A stretch of 64,000 bases of DNA. It comes from Actinomyces marseillensis (lineage in GTDB: Bacteria; Actinomycetota; Actinomycetes; Actinomycetales; Actinomycetaceae). The stretch spans positions 1,852,317-1,916,316 of the forward strand of contig NZ_LT707420.1 of the NCBI RefSeq assembly GCF_900155605.1, given 5' to 3'. The position numbers and the translations under genes were made by a program. The notes beneath the pieces are model-generated. The model had not been told where the DNA came from, did not search any database, and was given only the letters and a program-made list of their open reading frames with translations. Shown one piece after another: positions 10,707-19,369 of this stretch (position 1 is the stretch's first letter; every line of letters starts with the position of its first letter).

Positions 10707-13700
10707 TTACTCGACGCTCCTTTTTCCTTGGTCCTTCGCCGGGCAGGATCTGGTGAATTCACAGTATCTGCATGCTTCATCGGATGGCGTGGCTATAAAG
10801 TGCGGGCCTCGCATCCGTGAAGCGACCTCGTCGAGCTGGTTGATCCAGTCATTTTTACTGTCGTCATCGAGTGGCTCTTGAAGGATTGTCCGAACATCTC
10901 CGTATCCGAGGTATTTCAGTTCAGCGTCGATGATCGTGTAGCCGAGTTCTTCTGCAGCCAATTGATACAGAGCCAATTGCGGGTGGTCGGGATCGGTTTT
11001 AATTTTGCCTTTTGCACCCTTTTTCCCGGTTTTGAAGTCGATGATCCGCGCGCTTTCACCGCTGACCTCTAATCGGTCCATCCGGCCGCGGATGTTCACG
11101 CTTGATACGGGAACGTCGAAGGGGACTTCAACGCGCACCTCGCCTGTGGCACCTTCTAGGTACTCCCCTAGCGCGGAAGCCATGTCACGGAGATGGTTGA
11201 GATGAATCTTGGTTGCTGCAGGTTCTTCGTCCAGATCCATCGCTTGGATTTCTTCTTCGAGAGCCTTGACAACGGCTTGTTTTGGTCCGTGTGGGAATCG
11301 CTCAGCGAGGCTGTGGATCAGTGTCCCGTCGGCAGCGCTTTGTGTGGGCACAGATGAACCACTGTTTGCCGAGAAGAACCAACGCAAAATACACGCACGC
11401 GCAGTGTCGAAGCTGGAGGGGCTGATGGAGACGTTCTGTTGTCCATAAATTGCACTATCGGAGCTGATTCCCCCTGCACCGATCCATTTGTCCGGCTGAG
11501 CGCTGTGAACGCCGCGTTGGGCGAGTAGAGCAAGAAGATTGGCCGCGAGTTCACGAGTTTGGTCGTCTTCTTGAGTTGCAAGGAATCGCAGTCGCGCAAC
11601 GTGGCCCGATAGATCCAAAGATGGGGGTACTTCTTCTGGTGTGAATCCTTCTTCAGGGATCTCGATTCCACTTGCCTTCGCGATGAGCTCGACGAACTGT
11701 GAAGGAGCTTGGTCCTCATTCGAGACGACGCCGATGTGGAGGAAGCGCGTTGCCCTTGATGTTGCAGCAAGCAAGCGGCGCAGTTCATTGTCCAGAATGG
11801 CTCGACGTTGAATGCGTGGATCGTCAAGAAGAGGCGTTGTTTCGCTTGGAGTGCAGTCACTCCCCTGCGACTCGAGGCGGAGAATGTCCGTGAGGAGGTC
11901 ACCCCGCAACAGCCGGTGCCCGAGGCGTAGATCCGGCCATGAGCCATCTTGGAGTCCGTAGATTGCAACAGTATCCCAGTGTTTCCCCATTGCTTGTTCT
12001 GGGGTCAGCACGTGAACACCTTCACGGCGAAGTGCTGTTCGCGCGATTGTGTCGATGGGAACGTCCGATTGGAGCAGCTCGGCTGCGAAGTCTGCAGCAT
12101 TTCCTTGAGGATTGCGCTGCTGCCAGATGTCTGCAACACGGAAAAGCGCAATCACCGCGTCGAGGATGTCGTCGTAATAGTCAGAATCGGCGTCTTGCGC
12201 GAGCGCTCGATCGCTCAAGGCTTGGGCGACATCTGCCGTCTCCCAGGCCTTCCACAGGCCTTCTTCTGCGCTCAGTCCCGGGCTTTCTTTCCATAGGGAC
12301 GAGGCCGTAAGTAGTTTGCGTAGCTCTGTTTCAACATGTTGCGGCAAAGAACCGGAATCCGTGAGGATCCGAGAAAGCATGTCTGTTGTTAAATGCTGCG
12401 AGAGAGTTCCATCGCGGACAGTTTCGCTGTGTGCCCACACGTAGTTCTGAATTGCTGATCTGACGTGAAGCGTATCGATTGAAATAAGGTCGGAGCGAAG
12501 CCACAGGTCGATGAGCTGAGCCGCGCTATCACTGTGCGGAATGAGCGCTGTCAGTAGTGCCGATGTCATCGAGTTGGCGGCAAAATCGAAGGCTTGTTGT
12601 CCTCCGGCGAGGGGAATATAGCTCCGTTTGAGGGCTCTTCGCGCCTGTTGAATGAGCGACTGAGAGCGGACAAGTACAAGTTGGCGGGACCAGGGAATAT
12701 CGTCGTGAAGATGGTGTGAACGCAAGGCGTAGCCGATTGCCGCCCCCATCTGTGCTGAACTTGCGCACGAGTGGATTCGTACCGGAGTTTCTGTATCTGT
12801 TGTTCTTCCGAGGAATGGGGCCAAACGCCGAGAAATTGGACCGGATTGGGTGATATGCGAACTGATCTGGAGATTCAATTCGTGCAGTTGCGGAGTTGGA
12901 TGATAGCTTCCGCCGCAATCGTCAATATCGACGCCTAGAACTTTGGCGAGGTCGAGGTCGAGGTTTGCGTAACCGCGCTTATACGAGGTCACCGATACGT
13001 CCGGATTGGAAAAAGCAATGATCTGGGTGCCGTATTGGCGTGCACTTTGAAGCAGTGGGAGAAGCGAAGGCGTGCAATCCTGCAGATCATCAATGAGGAT
13101 GCACTGCGGTAGTGGTATTTCGCTGCGGAGCCGCAAAGTTTCAATGTCTTGATCCCAGCGCAAAAGCAGTCCCGCTGCACTGCGACCAAGGGCAGCACCG
13201 TGAGCTTGCATTGTTCCACGGTATTCGACTGCAAGTTCGGGGATCTCTTGCCATTTGCGCAGGAGGAATGCGACACTCTCCCATTGCGGGATTGAATGGA
13301 TATTTGCAAGTTCTGCAAGGCGGTCGGGGGCAAGCCCTACCTCGGCAGCAAGATCGATGAGATAGCGCAGCTCCATCTTAAAAGCGGGCAGCGCTTGAAT
13401 AGTTTGAGAAAGATCTTCTGGCCAGTTGGGGGTCGTTGTCTCAAGAAGCTGCGTGATCAGACGATCGATGCTTGCACCGGTGAGCAGTTCAACGTCCCCC
13501 AGAGGTTCGTCACGCGTATTGCGCCATTGAGAAACGATCGAATACGCCCATGCTGTGGGCGTGCGTACAGGGCGAACAGCATCGGGAGCCATACTTTGGA
13601 CAGCTGGCATCAGTGCGTCGGCCCGCGAACGGTCAGGAGTAAGTACAAGAAAGCTGCGTCCCTGTCGAACGAGCTCTGCGACTGCGCTGAGCAGGAGTGT

Positions 13701-13841
13701 GGTCTTTCCGCTTCCAGGGGCACCGCGAAGTACAGCATCCGAGTTCATCATGCGTTGAAGAAGTACACGCTGATGATCATCGAGGTGAGGAAGGCCCGCA
13801 AATCCGGAGCCAATCTCTATCCGTACCTGTTTGTTACCCAT
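10707..13841 (-). CDS. adnA: AdnA: helicase-nuclease subunit with Fe-S nuclease domain
   Basis: Partner of AdnB in DNA end resection. The 1044-residue product has an N-terminal SF1 helicase module with Walker A RGAPGSGKTTLL and, in place of DExQD, the sequence IDDLQD (Asp for the catalytic Glu). The C-terminal nuclease has GRMDRLEV and RIIDFKTGKKG, and an iron-sulfur set: one Cys before the nuclease core (RACILRWFF) and three after it (CRYCEFTRSC). The ATG at 13841 (MGNKQVRIEIG) was chosen because upstream codons overlap a terminator and lack protein character. No ribosome-binding site is visible, so the mRNA may be leaderless. It is the first gene of the adnAB operon. Confidence 0.92.
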   Translation of the reverse strand: MGNKQVRIEIGSGFAGLPHLDDHQRVLLQRMMNSDAVLRGAPGSGKTTLLLSAVAELVRQGRSFLVLTPDRSRADALMPAVQSMAPDAVRPVRTPTAWAYSIVSQWRNTRDEPLGDVELLTGASIDRLITQLLETTTPNWPEDLSQTIQALPAFKMELRYLIDLAAEVGLAPDRLAELANIHSIPQWESVAFLLRKWQEIPELAVEYRGTMQAHGAALGRSAAGLLLRWDQDIETLRLRSEIPLPQCILIDDLQDCTPSLLPLLQSARQYGTQIIAFSNPDVSVTSYKRGYANLDLDLAKVLGVDIDDCGGSYHPTPQLHELNLQISSHITQSGPISRRLAPFLGRTTDTETPVRIHSCASSAQMGAAIGYALRSHHLHDDIPWSRQLVLVRSQSLIQQARRALKRSYIPLAGGQQAFDFAANSMTSALLTALIPHSDSAAQLIDLWLRSDLISIDTLHVRSAIQNYVWAHSETVRDGTLSQHLTTDMLSRILTDSGSLPQHVETELRKLLTASSLWKESPGLSAEEGLWKAWETADVAQALSDRALAQDADSDYYDDILDAVIALFRVADIWQQRNPQGNAADFAAELLQSDVPIDTIARTALRREGVHVLTPEQAMGKHWDTVAIYGLQDGSWPDLRLGHRLLRGDLLTDILRLESQGSDCTPSETTPLLDDPRIQRRAILDNELRRLLAATSRATRFLHIGVVSNEDQAPSQFVELIAKASGIEIPEEGFTPEEVPPSLDLSGHVARLRFLATQEDDQTRELAANLLALLAQRGVHSAQPDKWIGAGGISSDSAIYGQQNVSISPSSFDTARACILRWFFSANSGSSVPTQSAADGTLIHSLAERFPHGPKQAVVKALEEEIQAMDLDEEPAATKIHLNHLRDMASALGEYLEGATGEVRVEVPFDVPVSSVNIRGRMDRLEVSGESARIIDFKTGKKGAKGKIKTDPDHPQLALYQLAAEELGYTIIDAELKYLGYGDVRTILQEPLDDDSKNDWINQLDEVASRMRGPHFIATPSDEACRYCEFTRSCPAKDQGKRSVE

Positions 13842-13911
13842 ATAGTGATTCTGACAGAGGCCATGTGCATTTGGAGTCAACTTTTGGCTTCGAAGCGAAA
13901 TTGAGAAAAGT

Positions 13912-13941
13912 GTGCCCCCGAAGCTGCTGCTTCGGGGGCAC
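13912..13941 (-). terminator. Terminator of the DUF5067-like gene
   Basis: Perfect 13-bp stem (13912-13924 with 13929-13941) with a 4-nt loop, followed on the minus strand by ACTTTTCTC. It separates the DUF5067-like gene from adnA. Confidence 0.9.
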
Positions 13942-13978
13942 ATTCTGGCAGTCCTACTCAAGGTGGGGGCTTAACCCT

Positions 13979-14764
13979 TTACTGAAGTGAATATTCCTTT
14001 TTGAATGCCTTTGTTGAAGAGATAGTGCTGTCAATCATCAGCGTAACTGGAGCAGCTGCATCGCGAAGAACATACCCTTCCACAAGGGTCATGCTTTTAC
14101 CAGCTGGGACCTCTTCCAAGTCCGCGAAAGGCTCGTATCCTTCAGGCATTAGATCATCGGAATAAATTGCACTATCGAGCTCAGCCTTGTTTTGGGATAC
14201 CTCAACATAGTATGCAAAAGGATTCAAACTACTTGTGTCATTATTTGTGATCTTTAATGTCACAGCGACCGTTGGCTGACCTTCCCGATCATCTACCGAC
14301 TCCTCGACCTTCTTCACCTCAATCGTGACTTTACCGTTCTCCAGCTGAACAACATCCGAGGTCGCCGCACCTTTGGAAGCTTGAGGCGATACAGAAGCTG
14401 CCCCGAAGGCCTCACCATTAACCTTCGAATACATAGCTTGGCCTCCCAAAACAGCAACAATAGTGAGAGTCGAAATCACCAGTGAGGTGATCGCCATACC
14501 GGAGCCACGGTGAGTCGTATCCGGGCGTGTCTGAACGACAGCGAAAATCGCCACGACTGTAGCAATAAGGGCCAGAATAAGAATTAGATTATGAAGAGCC
14601 GGAACCCAGAACAGGAGAAGAGAAATAATTCCCAACACGAGTGCGGTGATAGCAAGGGGAGATAAGGGTTTAACTACAGGTGCTACTCCAAATTGTCCTT
14701 GAGGAGGAACAGTCGAATAAACCCCCTCAACGGGCATTTCCTGCGGATAAGGAGGAAAAGACAT
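13979..14764 (-). CDS. DUF4190/DUF5067-like membrane protein
   Basis: A 261-residue protein of unknown function. After a Pro-rich cytoplasmic start (MSFPPYPQEMPVEGVYS) come three hydrophobic segments: about residues 35-55 and 57-77, as in DUF4190 double-helix proteins, and about 92-112. The rest is an extracytoplasmic domain with the pattern of DUF5067/DUF4352 immunoglobulin-like proteins (GKVTIEVKKVEES, TVAVTLKITNNDTSSLNPF, VEGYVLRD). It is a single-gene unit with its own terminator. Its DNA is visibly richer in A/T than the flanking genes. There is no direct clue to its role; such proteins are often surface proteins near stress or toxin loci. Confidence 0.7.
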   Translation of the reverse strand: MSFPPYPQEMPVEGVYSTVPPQGQFGVAPVVKPLSPLAITALVLGIISLLLFWVPALHNLILILALIATVVAIFAVVQTRPDTTHRGSGMAITSLVISTLTIVAVLGGQAMYSKVNGEAFGAASVSPQASKGAATSDVVQLENGKVTIEVKKVEESVDDREGQPTVAVTLKITNNDTSSLNPFAYYVEVSQNKAELDSAIYSDDLMPEGYEPFADLEEVPAGKSMTLVEGYVLRDAAAPVTLMIDSTISSTKAFKKEYSLQ

Positions 14765-15022
14765 CGTTCACCTTTCGAGTAGATTCAACTTTAAGCTTTA
14801 CCGCCAGAACACAAAACAACTCGTCAACACAACCCGATAGCTGCCGCTTCTCGCACTATTTTCAACACAACCCCACATACTAACCACTTAGACACTAAAG
14901 CGCGACAACGCTTCGACCGACCCCACAATTACGCTCTTGCAGAAATAGCAGGCCCGCTCCCCCGGCTGCACGTACTATGAGGACACAGAAGACCATTCGA
15001 TCCATGACATCTGGGAGTCGCA
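14765..15022. other. 258-bp intergenic region between divergent genes
   Basis: No gene or hairpin is evident. It must hold the promoters of the divergent membrane-protein gene and of the DUF3107 gene. Its left half is A/T- and A/C-rich. I cannot assign -10/-35 boxes with confidence. Confidence 0.5.
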
Positions 15023-15247
15023 GTGAACATTACGATCGGTATCAAGGCAAGCCCGCGCGAGCTCGACCTAGAGGTAAACCTCAGCGAAGATGAGTTCTTC
15101 GCTCAAGTAAGCGAAGCCCTCCGCGCTCAAACGCCGCTGCTTCTCATCGACACTAAGGGAGAGAAGACACTCATCCCCGCGCAGGCAATTTCCTTCGTGC
15201 GCGTCACGGCACAACAGAGCCACCGTGTCGGCTTCGCCATTCACTGA
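15023..15247 (+). CDS. DUF3107 small conserved actinobacterial protein
   Basis: A 74-residue protein of the DUF3107 family, which is nearly confined to actinobacteria and has no settled function. The features are MNITIGIKASPRELDLE at the start, a central acidic helix (LSEDEFFAQVSEAL), then EKTLIPAQAISFVRV. The start is GTG with GGGAG 6 nt upstream. Its neighbours (ferritin-like protein, DEAD-box helicase, adnAB) match the arrangement I remember around the mycobacterial homologue TB9.4, so the family call rests on both sequence and context. A hairpin follows it. Confidence 0.9.
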   Translation: MNITIGIKASPRELDLEVNLSEDEFFAQVSEALRAQTPLLLIDTKGEKTLIPAQAISFVRVTAQQSHRVGFAIH

Positions 15248-15274
15248 GAAGCCGCGCGCTTATTTCTTCACAAG

Positions 15275-15310
15275 TCCACCTGTTGCGCTAGCCGCGCAGG
15301 TGGATTTCCT
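15275..15310 (+). terminator. Terminator of the DUF3107 gene
   Basis: Stem of 8 bp (15275-15282 with 15297-15304), extendable by an inner GCGC pairing, followed by a T-rich stretch. It overlaps the 3' end of the convergent ferritin-like gene. Confidence 0.65.
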
Positions 15311-15911
15311 TCATTCGCTCAGCGTGTTCACTACTGAGCACCTCAGCAATAGCATCTGAGTCTTCGGGCGACAGTGATAAGTCCGGGTGCATAAACATCG
15401 TCGAACGCACCAAACCCAAGACTTCTCCGGCAACTCGACGCGCCCACAAGGACAGCCTCGCGGCAAGCTGCTCGTCGGCCTCGAGAATGGGGGCAAGATT
15501 CTCGCGCACCCACTCCCCCTGTTCAAGATCCCAATTCGCTCCGGGGAAAAGATTCTTTCGCGAAGCGATCTCGCGCAGGAAACCGCCAAGGACACCCAAA
15601 GTCACATAGGTTTTAATGGAGCGCTCATACCACGTTGTCGGGCGCGTGCGGGCATCGAGGTCGTCATAGAGCCCGTCGTAGGCTCGCGCATACGTAGACA
15701 AATCCATTCCACGGTGAGTACACCACGTCTCAACCTGAGTAAAAGTCTCGAAAACACGCGTCGCCATACGTGCGTGTTCCACCTTCGCTTCGAAGGTCGG
15801 AGCCTGGTCACTATCCTTTGCCAGGCGAGTCATTGCAGCCAAAATCGAATACGCGATCAGACCGACGACTTCCGCGTCGCTGTCCGCCACAGGTTCATAG
15901 GTGCGTTCCAT
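15288..15911 (-). CDS. Ferritin-like fold protein (MiaE-like family)
   Basis: A 207-residue mostly helical protein of the ferritin-like family found beside DUF3107 and RhlE-type helicases in actinobacteria. Distant relatives include tRNA hydroxylase MiaE, but the function here is not established. Possible metal ligands are spread on helices (for example the EAKVEHARMA segment and the EREIASRKN-like region), and I cannot confirm a full diiron site by eye. No Shine-Dalgarno is seen before the ATG; a TAGTGT box 6 nt upstream would fit a leaderless mRNA. It is transcribed convergently to the DUF3107 gene and divergently from the helicase. Confidence 0.75.
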   Translation of the reverse strand: MERTYEPVADSDAEVVGLIAYSILAAMTRLAKDSDQAPTFEAKVEHARMATRVFETFTQVETWCTHRGMDLSTYARAYDGLYDDLDARTRPTTWYERSIKTYVTLGVLGGFLREIASRKNLFPGANWDLEQGEWVRENLAPILEADEQLAARLSLWARRVAGEVLGLVRSTMFMHPDLSLSPEDSDAIAEVLSSEHAERMKEIHLRG

Positions 15912-16094
15912 GGCATAACACTACATCACACAAACGTGACGGGTTCCTCTTCGGACAAACCTTGTCAACCTCGTACAATGAAAAAGACAGTGCTGACCGA
16001 TCGCACGCGAGAAAAGTTTCCCGGGCAAGTGCCCACAAGAAGACCGCGATCGGCTGCAATTCTCAACGGGGTTTTTCCCCAGGACAGGTTGATT

Positions 16095-17702
16095 GTGACT
16101 TCACCTTCTGAGTACTCCGCCGGCGTTGTTCGTCTTGGCGCGATTGCTGCCCCTTCCACTGAAGAAGAGACCACCCCCGATATTACGAACTCGGGAAATG
16201 AAACTTTCGAAGCGAAGTCTTTCGCTGATTTCGGGGTCAGTGACCCCATTGTTGATGCGCTTGAAGAACGCGGCATCACCCACCCCTTCCCGATCCAGGC
16301 CCTGACTCTTCCCGTTGCACTGGATCGCCACGACATCATCGGTCAGGCCAAGACCGGTACCGGTAAGACTCTGGGATTTGGCATCCCCGTCTTGGAAGAC
16401 GTCATCGCCCCGGATGAAGAGGGCTACGAGGACCTTCTCAATCCGAATATGCCGCAGGCACTCATCATTTTGCCGACCCGTGAGCTCACCAAGCAGGTGG
16501 CCGAAGATCTCCGGGCGGCAGCCTCGCACCTGTCGACGCGCATCGTTGACATCTACGGCGGCGTTGCTTTTGAACCCCAGATTGACGCACTCATGCGAGG
16601 CGCGGATATCGTCGTCGGCACCCCCGGGCGCTTGATCGATCTGCTCCGTCAAGGTGTGCTGCACCTGAACGGCGTGGAAAACGTTGTCCTTGACGAGGCC
16701 GACGAGATGCTTGACCTGGGCTTCCTCCCGGACGTTGAAACTTTGCTTTCGCGCATTCCCGCGGACCGTCACATGATGCTTTTCTCGGCAACCATGCCCG
16801 GCCCGGTGATCACGCTGGCTCGCAAGTTCATGACCCAACCGACCCACATCCGTGCGCAAGATCCTGACGATCAGGGCCAGACCGTCAACACGGTCCAGCA
16901 GGTCATCTACCGCGCTCACGCCATGAACAAGACCGAGATCGTTGCGCGTATCTTGCAGGCACGAGGCCGCGGTCGCGCTGTGATTTTCTGCCGCACCAAG
17001 CGTGCGGCCGCGCGCGTTGCCGACGAGCTCAGCGAGCGCGGTTTCGCGGTTGCTGCCCTTCACGGCGACCTCGGTCAGGGTGCGCGTGAGCAGGCTCTGC
17101 GTGCTTTCCGTAATGGCAAGGTCGATGTTTTGGTTGCAACCGATGTTGCCGCGCGTGGCATCGACGTTGACGATGTCACCCACGTCATCAACTACCAGTG
17201 CCCCGAGGACGAGAAGGTCTACATCCACCGCATTGGTCGCACCGGTCGCGCGGGGAATTCTGGCACAGCCGTAACCTTCGTGGATTGGGACGATGTCCCG
17301 CGCTGGTCATTGATTTCGAAGGCGCTGGGCTTGGGAGTTCCCGAACCTCTGGAGACCTACCACACCTCGCCGCACCTGTACACGGACTTGGATATTCCCG
17401 AGGACGTTACCGGGCGTCTGCCTCGTGCGAAGCGTACGCGCGAGGGACTTGGCGCCGAAAAGCTTGAGGATTTGGGTGCGCCTTCCCGCCGTGGACGAGG
17501 CCGAGGCCGCTCAGGTACTCGCGCATCCTCCCGCTCTAGCGAGGGCAGCCGAAGTCGGCGCCGCGGCCGTAAGGATGGCGATCAGACGATGAATCCTGGA
17601 AAGCAGGGGCGCTCCGACCGCGGTACGAAGGGCCGTGGTCGTGGTGAGCACTCGCCTGCACCGCGTAAGCGGGTGCGCCGTCGTAAGGGCAGCGAGGAGT
17701 AA
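16095..17702 (+). CDS. DEAD-box RNA helicase with basic RG-rich tail
   Basis: ATP-dependent RNA helicase of about 535 residues, likely for ribosome assembly or mRNA turnover. All core motifs are present: Q motif (FADFGVSDPIVDALEERG, FPIQALTLP), Walker A AKTGTGKT, PTREL, TPGR, DEAD (VLDEADEMLDLGF), SAT (LFSATMPG), VATDVAARGIDV and HRIGRTGRAG. The final 90 residues are Arg/Gly/Ser-rich (RRGRGRGRSGTR), a typical RNA-binding tail. The GTG at 16095, after an AGGACAGG stretch, is the best start; the frame is open far upstream but that part is antisense to the ferritin-like gene. In the same neighbourhood mycobacteria have rhlE. Confidence 0.92.
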   Translation: MTSPSEYSAGVVRLGAIAAPSTEEETTPDITNSGNETFEAKSFADFGVSDPIVDALEERGITHPFPIQALTLPVALDRHDIIGQAKTGTGKTLGFGIPVLEDVIAPDEEGYEDLLNPNMPQALIILPTRELTKQVAEDLRAAASHLSTRIVDIYGGVAFEPQIDALMRGADIVVGTPGRLIDLLRQGVLHLNGVENVVLDEADEMLDLGFLPDVETLLSRIPADRHMMLFSATMPGPVITLARKFMTQPTHIRAQDPDDQGQTVNTVQQVIYRAHAMNKTEIVARILQARGRGRAVIFCRTKRAAARVADELSERGFAVAALHGDLGQGAREQALRAFRNGKVDVLVATDVAARGIDVDDVTHVINYQCPEDEKVYIHRIGRTGRAGNSGTAVTFVDWDDVPRWSLISKALGLGVPEPLETYHTSPHLYTDLDIPEDVTGRLPRAKRTREGLGAEKLEDLGAPSRRGRGRGRSGTRASSRSSEGSRSRRRGRKDGDQTMNPGKQGRSDRGTKGRGRGEHSPAPRKRVRRRKGSEE

Positions 17703-17711
17703 GGCGCGCGT

Positions 17712-18791
17712 TTACCGGCCGAGGAAAGGCAGGGTGTTTTCGCGTAAGACAGGATTGGCGAGCACCCAGTGAACAGCGGCTTCCCTCAGGACATCGCTGG
17801 CCTCGGTTGATTTTCCACCGCGAAGATCTCCCACTGCTTTCTTGGCGCGCGCAAGCTCGTCTGCGCTGAGGGGGACCTGAGAGGAAATGATCTCGAGGAA
17901 TTGCTTGAGGAGCGCGTTAAAAGTCGGTTCCCAGTTAATGCCGCCGTTGTCGTAGACCTCGTAGGCGACCTTACCCGTGATCCTGATGGCTTCACCTTGG
18001 AGTGTCTCGGCCTGATTATCAAGTGGAACGAGCAAGTCCCAGAGTTCGCTGGAAAGTTTCTTCCAGCTCTTCGAAGGATCGAGCTCGAGCTTTTCTCCAA
18101 CGCTTGGGGCGGGACGCGCAACTTGCTGAGCGACGCCGAACATTTCGCACAGCTGTCGCAAGGCTTCCGCGGCTTCGAGGAAGCGGGGGTTGCTGGCATC
18201 TTCAGGGTTGTGGGCGATGATCGAGCAGCGATCTTTATCCATGGCTTGAAGAGCTTTGTATTCCTCGCCGCTTGGGTGTGCGCCATGAGCACGTAAAACC
18301 TTGAAAACACGCAAGATTCTGGGGGAATCAAACAAGTTGTACCAACTGAGCGCGTACTTCGTCAGCGTGTAGTCCCCATAGATTTTTGAATGCGCATCAA
18401 GAGTAGGGTCAGCGCCCCATTGGATCATCTGTTCCACCTCGGGCGCGTCCAGGCGTTCGACAGCGCCGAACAACGGAGTTTGGTCCGTGTTATCCCGGGC
18501 ATTGATGTCACCGCCAAGGGCAATGAGACCGGGGATCAGATCGGGTCGACGTTGCTTGACGCGGCAGTGAATGGGAGTTTGTCCGCGTTCATTGCGACAG
18601 TTGATGTCCTCGCCTCGGGCGACCAAGAACTCGACAATCTCTTGCGAGCAGAGGAGGTGCAAGAGTTTGGGCTTTCCGTATTCGCTCCGCAGGTATGCGC
18701 CAATCTCGCAGTTTTTCACTGCCTCAGCCACGGCCTCGACGTCCCCGCTTGCGAGGATTTCTTTGATGTCGTTGGGGAGAGTTTTGCGCAT
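17712..18791 (-). CDS. Ankyrin-repeat protein
   Basis: A 359-residue soluble protein whose N-terminal half holds ankyrin repeats: KLLHLLCSQEIVEFLVARG, then GQTPIHCRVKQRRPDLIPGL and DQTPLFGAVERLDAPEVEQM. The C-terminal half has no domain I recognise. No signal peptide or membrane segment is present. The ATG at 18791 has GGAGG 6 nt upstream and is preferred to a start 10 codons earlier. Ankyrin repeats mediate protein contacts, so the partner and role are unknown. It is convergent with the DEAD-box helicase gene, only 9 bp apart. Confidence 0.8.
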   Translation of the reverse strand: MRKTLPNDIKEILASGDVEAVAEAVKNCEIGAYLRSEYGKPKLLHLLCSQEIVEFLVARGEDINCRNERGQTPIHCRVKQRRPDLIPGLIALGGDINARDNTDQTPLFGAVERLDAPEVEQMIQWGADPTLDAHSKIYGDYTLTKYALSWYNLFDSPRILRVFKVLRAHGAHPSGEEYKALQAMDKDRCSIIAHNPEDASNPRFLEAAEALRQLCEMFGVAQQVARPAPSVGEKLELDPSKSWKKLSSELWDLLVPLDNQAETLQGEAIRITGKVAYEVYDNGGINWEPTFNALLKQFLEIISSQVPLSADELARAKKAVGDLRGGKSTEASDVLREAAVHWVLANPVLRENTLPFLGR

Positions 18792-18923
18792 TCCGACCTC
18801 CAAGTGAACGTTATTCTTCAAGAATAGCGTCTTGAAGGTACCCTCTCCCCCGACACCTCTCTGCGTGATCCCGCGGTCTTGAACCTACGCGCGCCATCGG
18901 GGCGAGTAGTTTATATATTCTGC

Positions 18924-19265
18924 TCAGCCAACGCGGGAGATTTTAACGATCGCGCCTTCATCGCTGACGGCGACCAGCTCGTAGGCAAACTCGCCTTCCA
19001 GCATCATGTCGATCTGGTTGAGCAGGGGCGTTGGCACGTGAGGCGCGACCAGTTCCATCGCCTCGCCAACATTCAGAGAGGAAACGGCACCCAGGATTGC
19101 GGGGTGACGCAAGCGAGGCGGGAAGGGACGTGCATCCAAGCGCGGCAGCTCAGCCTCGTGGTTACAACCGCAACCGCATCCACCGGACTGAGCAGGCTCC
19201 TGCGCCTTTTCGGCGGAAACATCGCGGAGTTCGAATTCGGGCAGGTCAGAGTTGGGTTCGATCAT
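18924..19265 (-). CDS. DUF2249 domain protein
   Basis: A 113-residue protein. The first 45 residues carry a Cys cluster (SGGCGCGCNHE) that could bind metal, and the rest is a DUF2249 (TusA-like fold) domain with LDARPFPPRLRHPAILGAV, a HVPTPLLNQ segment and a final strand AIVKISRVG. In other bacteria DUF2249 proteins lie in nitric-oxide/denitrification or hemerythrin contexts; nothing of that kind is nearby. The ATG at 19265 has AGGGA about 5 nt upstream. Confidence 0.82.
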   Translation of the reverse strand: MIEPNSDLPEFELRDVSAEKAQEPAQSGGCGCGCNHEAELPRLDARPFPPRLRHPAILGAVSSLNVGEAMELVAPHVPTPLLNQIDMMLEGEFAYELVAVSDEGAIVKISRVG

Positions 19266-19319
19266 GAGTTCCCTTTCGTCGGGCCTCGGCGGTGTCATTA
19301 ACGCCTGAGCAACAGCTTC

Positions 19320-19349
19320 TAATAAAACATAGTCTATACGTTTTTATTA
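19320..19349. promoter_or_regulatory. AT-rich inverted repeat upstream of the DUF2249 gene
   Basis: Arms TAATAAAAC (19320-19328) and GTTTTTATTA (19340-19349) pair with one bulged T. It lies 55 bp upstream of the DUF2249 start in an otherwise GC-rich area, so it could be an operator or promoter element. It lacks the GC stem of a terminator. Confidence 0.35.
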
Positions 19350-19369
19350 AAGCTGCCCTTCGAGGAGTC

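Noticed and set aside
15387..16094. 236-codon N-terminal extension of the DEAD-box helicase
   Set aside because: This part is antisense to the ferritin-like gene and lacks helicase features; the GTG at 16095 is a suitable start just before the Q motif.
16101..17228. 375-codon frame on the minus strand opposite the DEAD-box helicase
   Set aside because: It is antisense to an unmistakable helicase, shows no domain, and such long shadow frames are expected with this codon bias.
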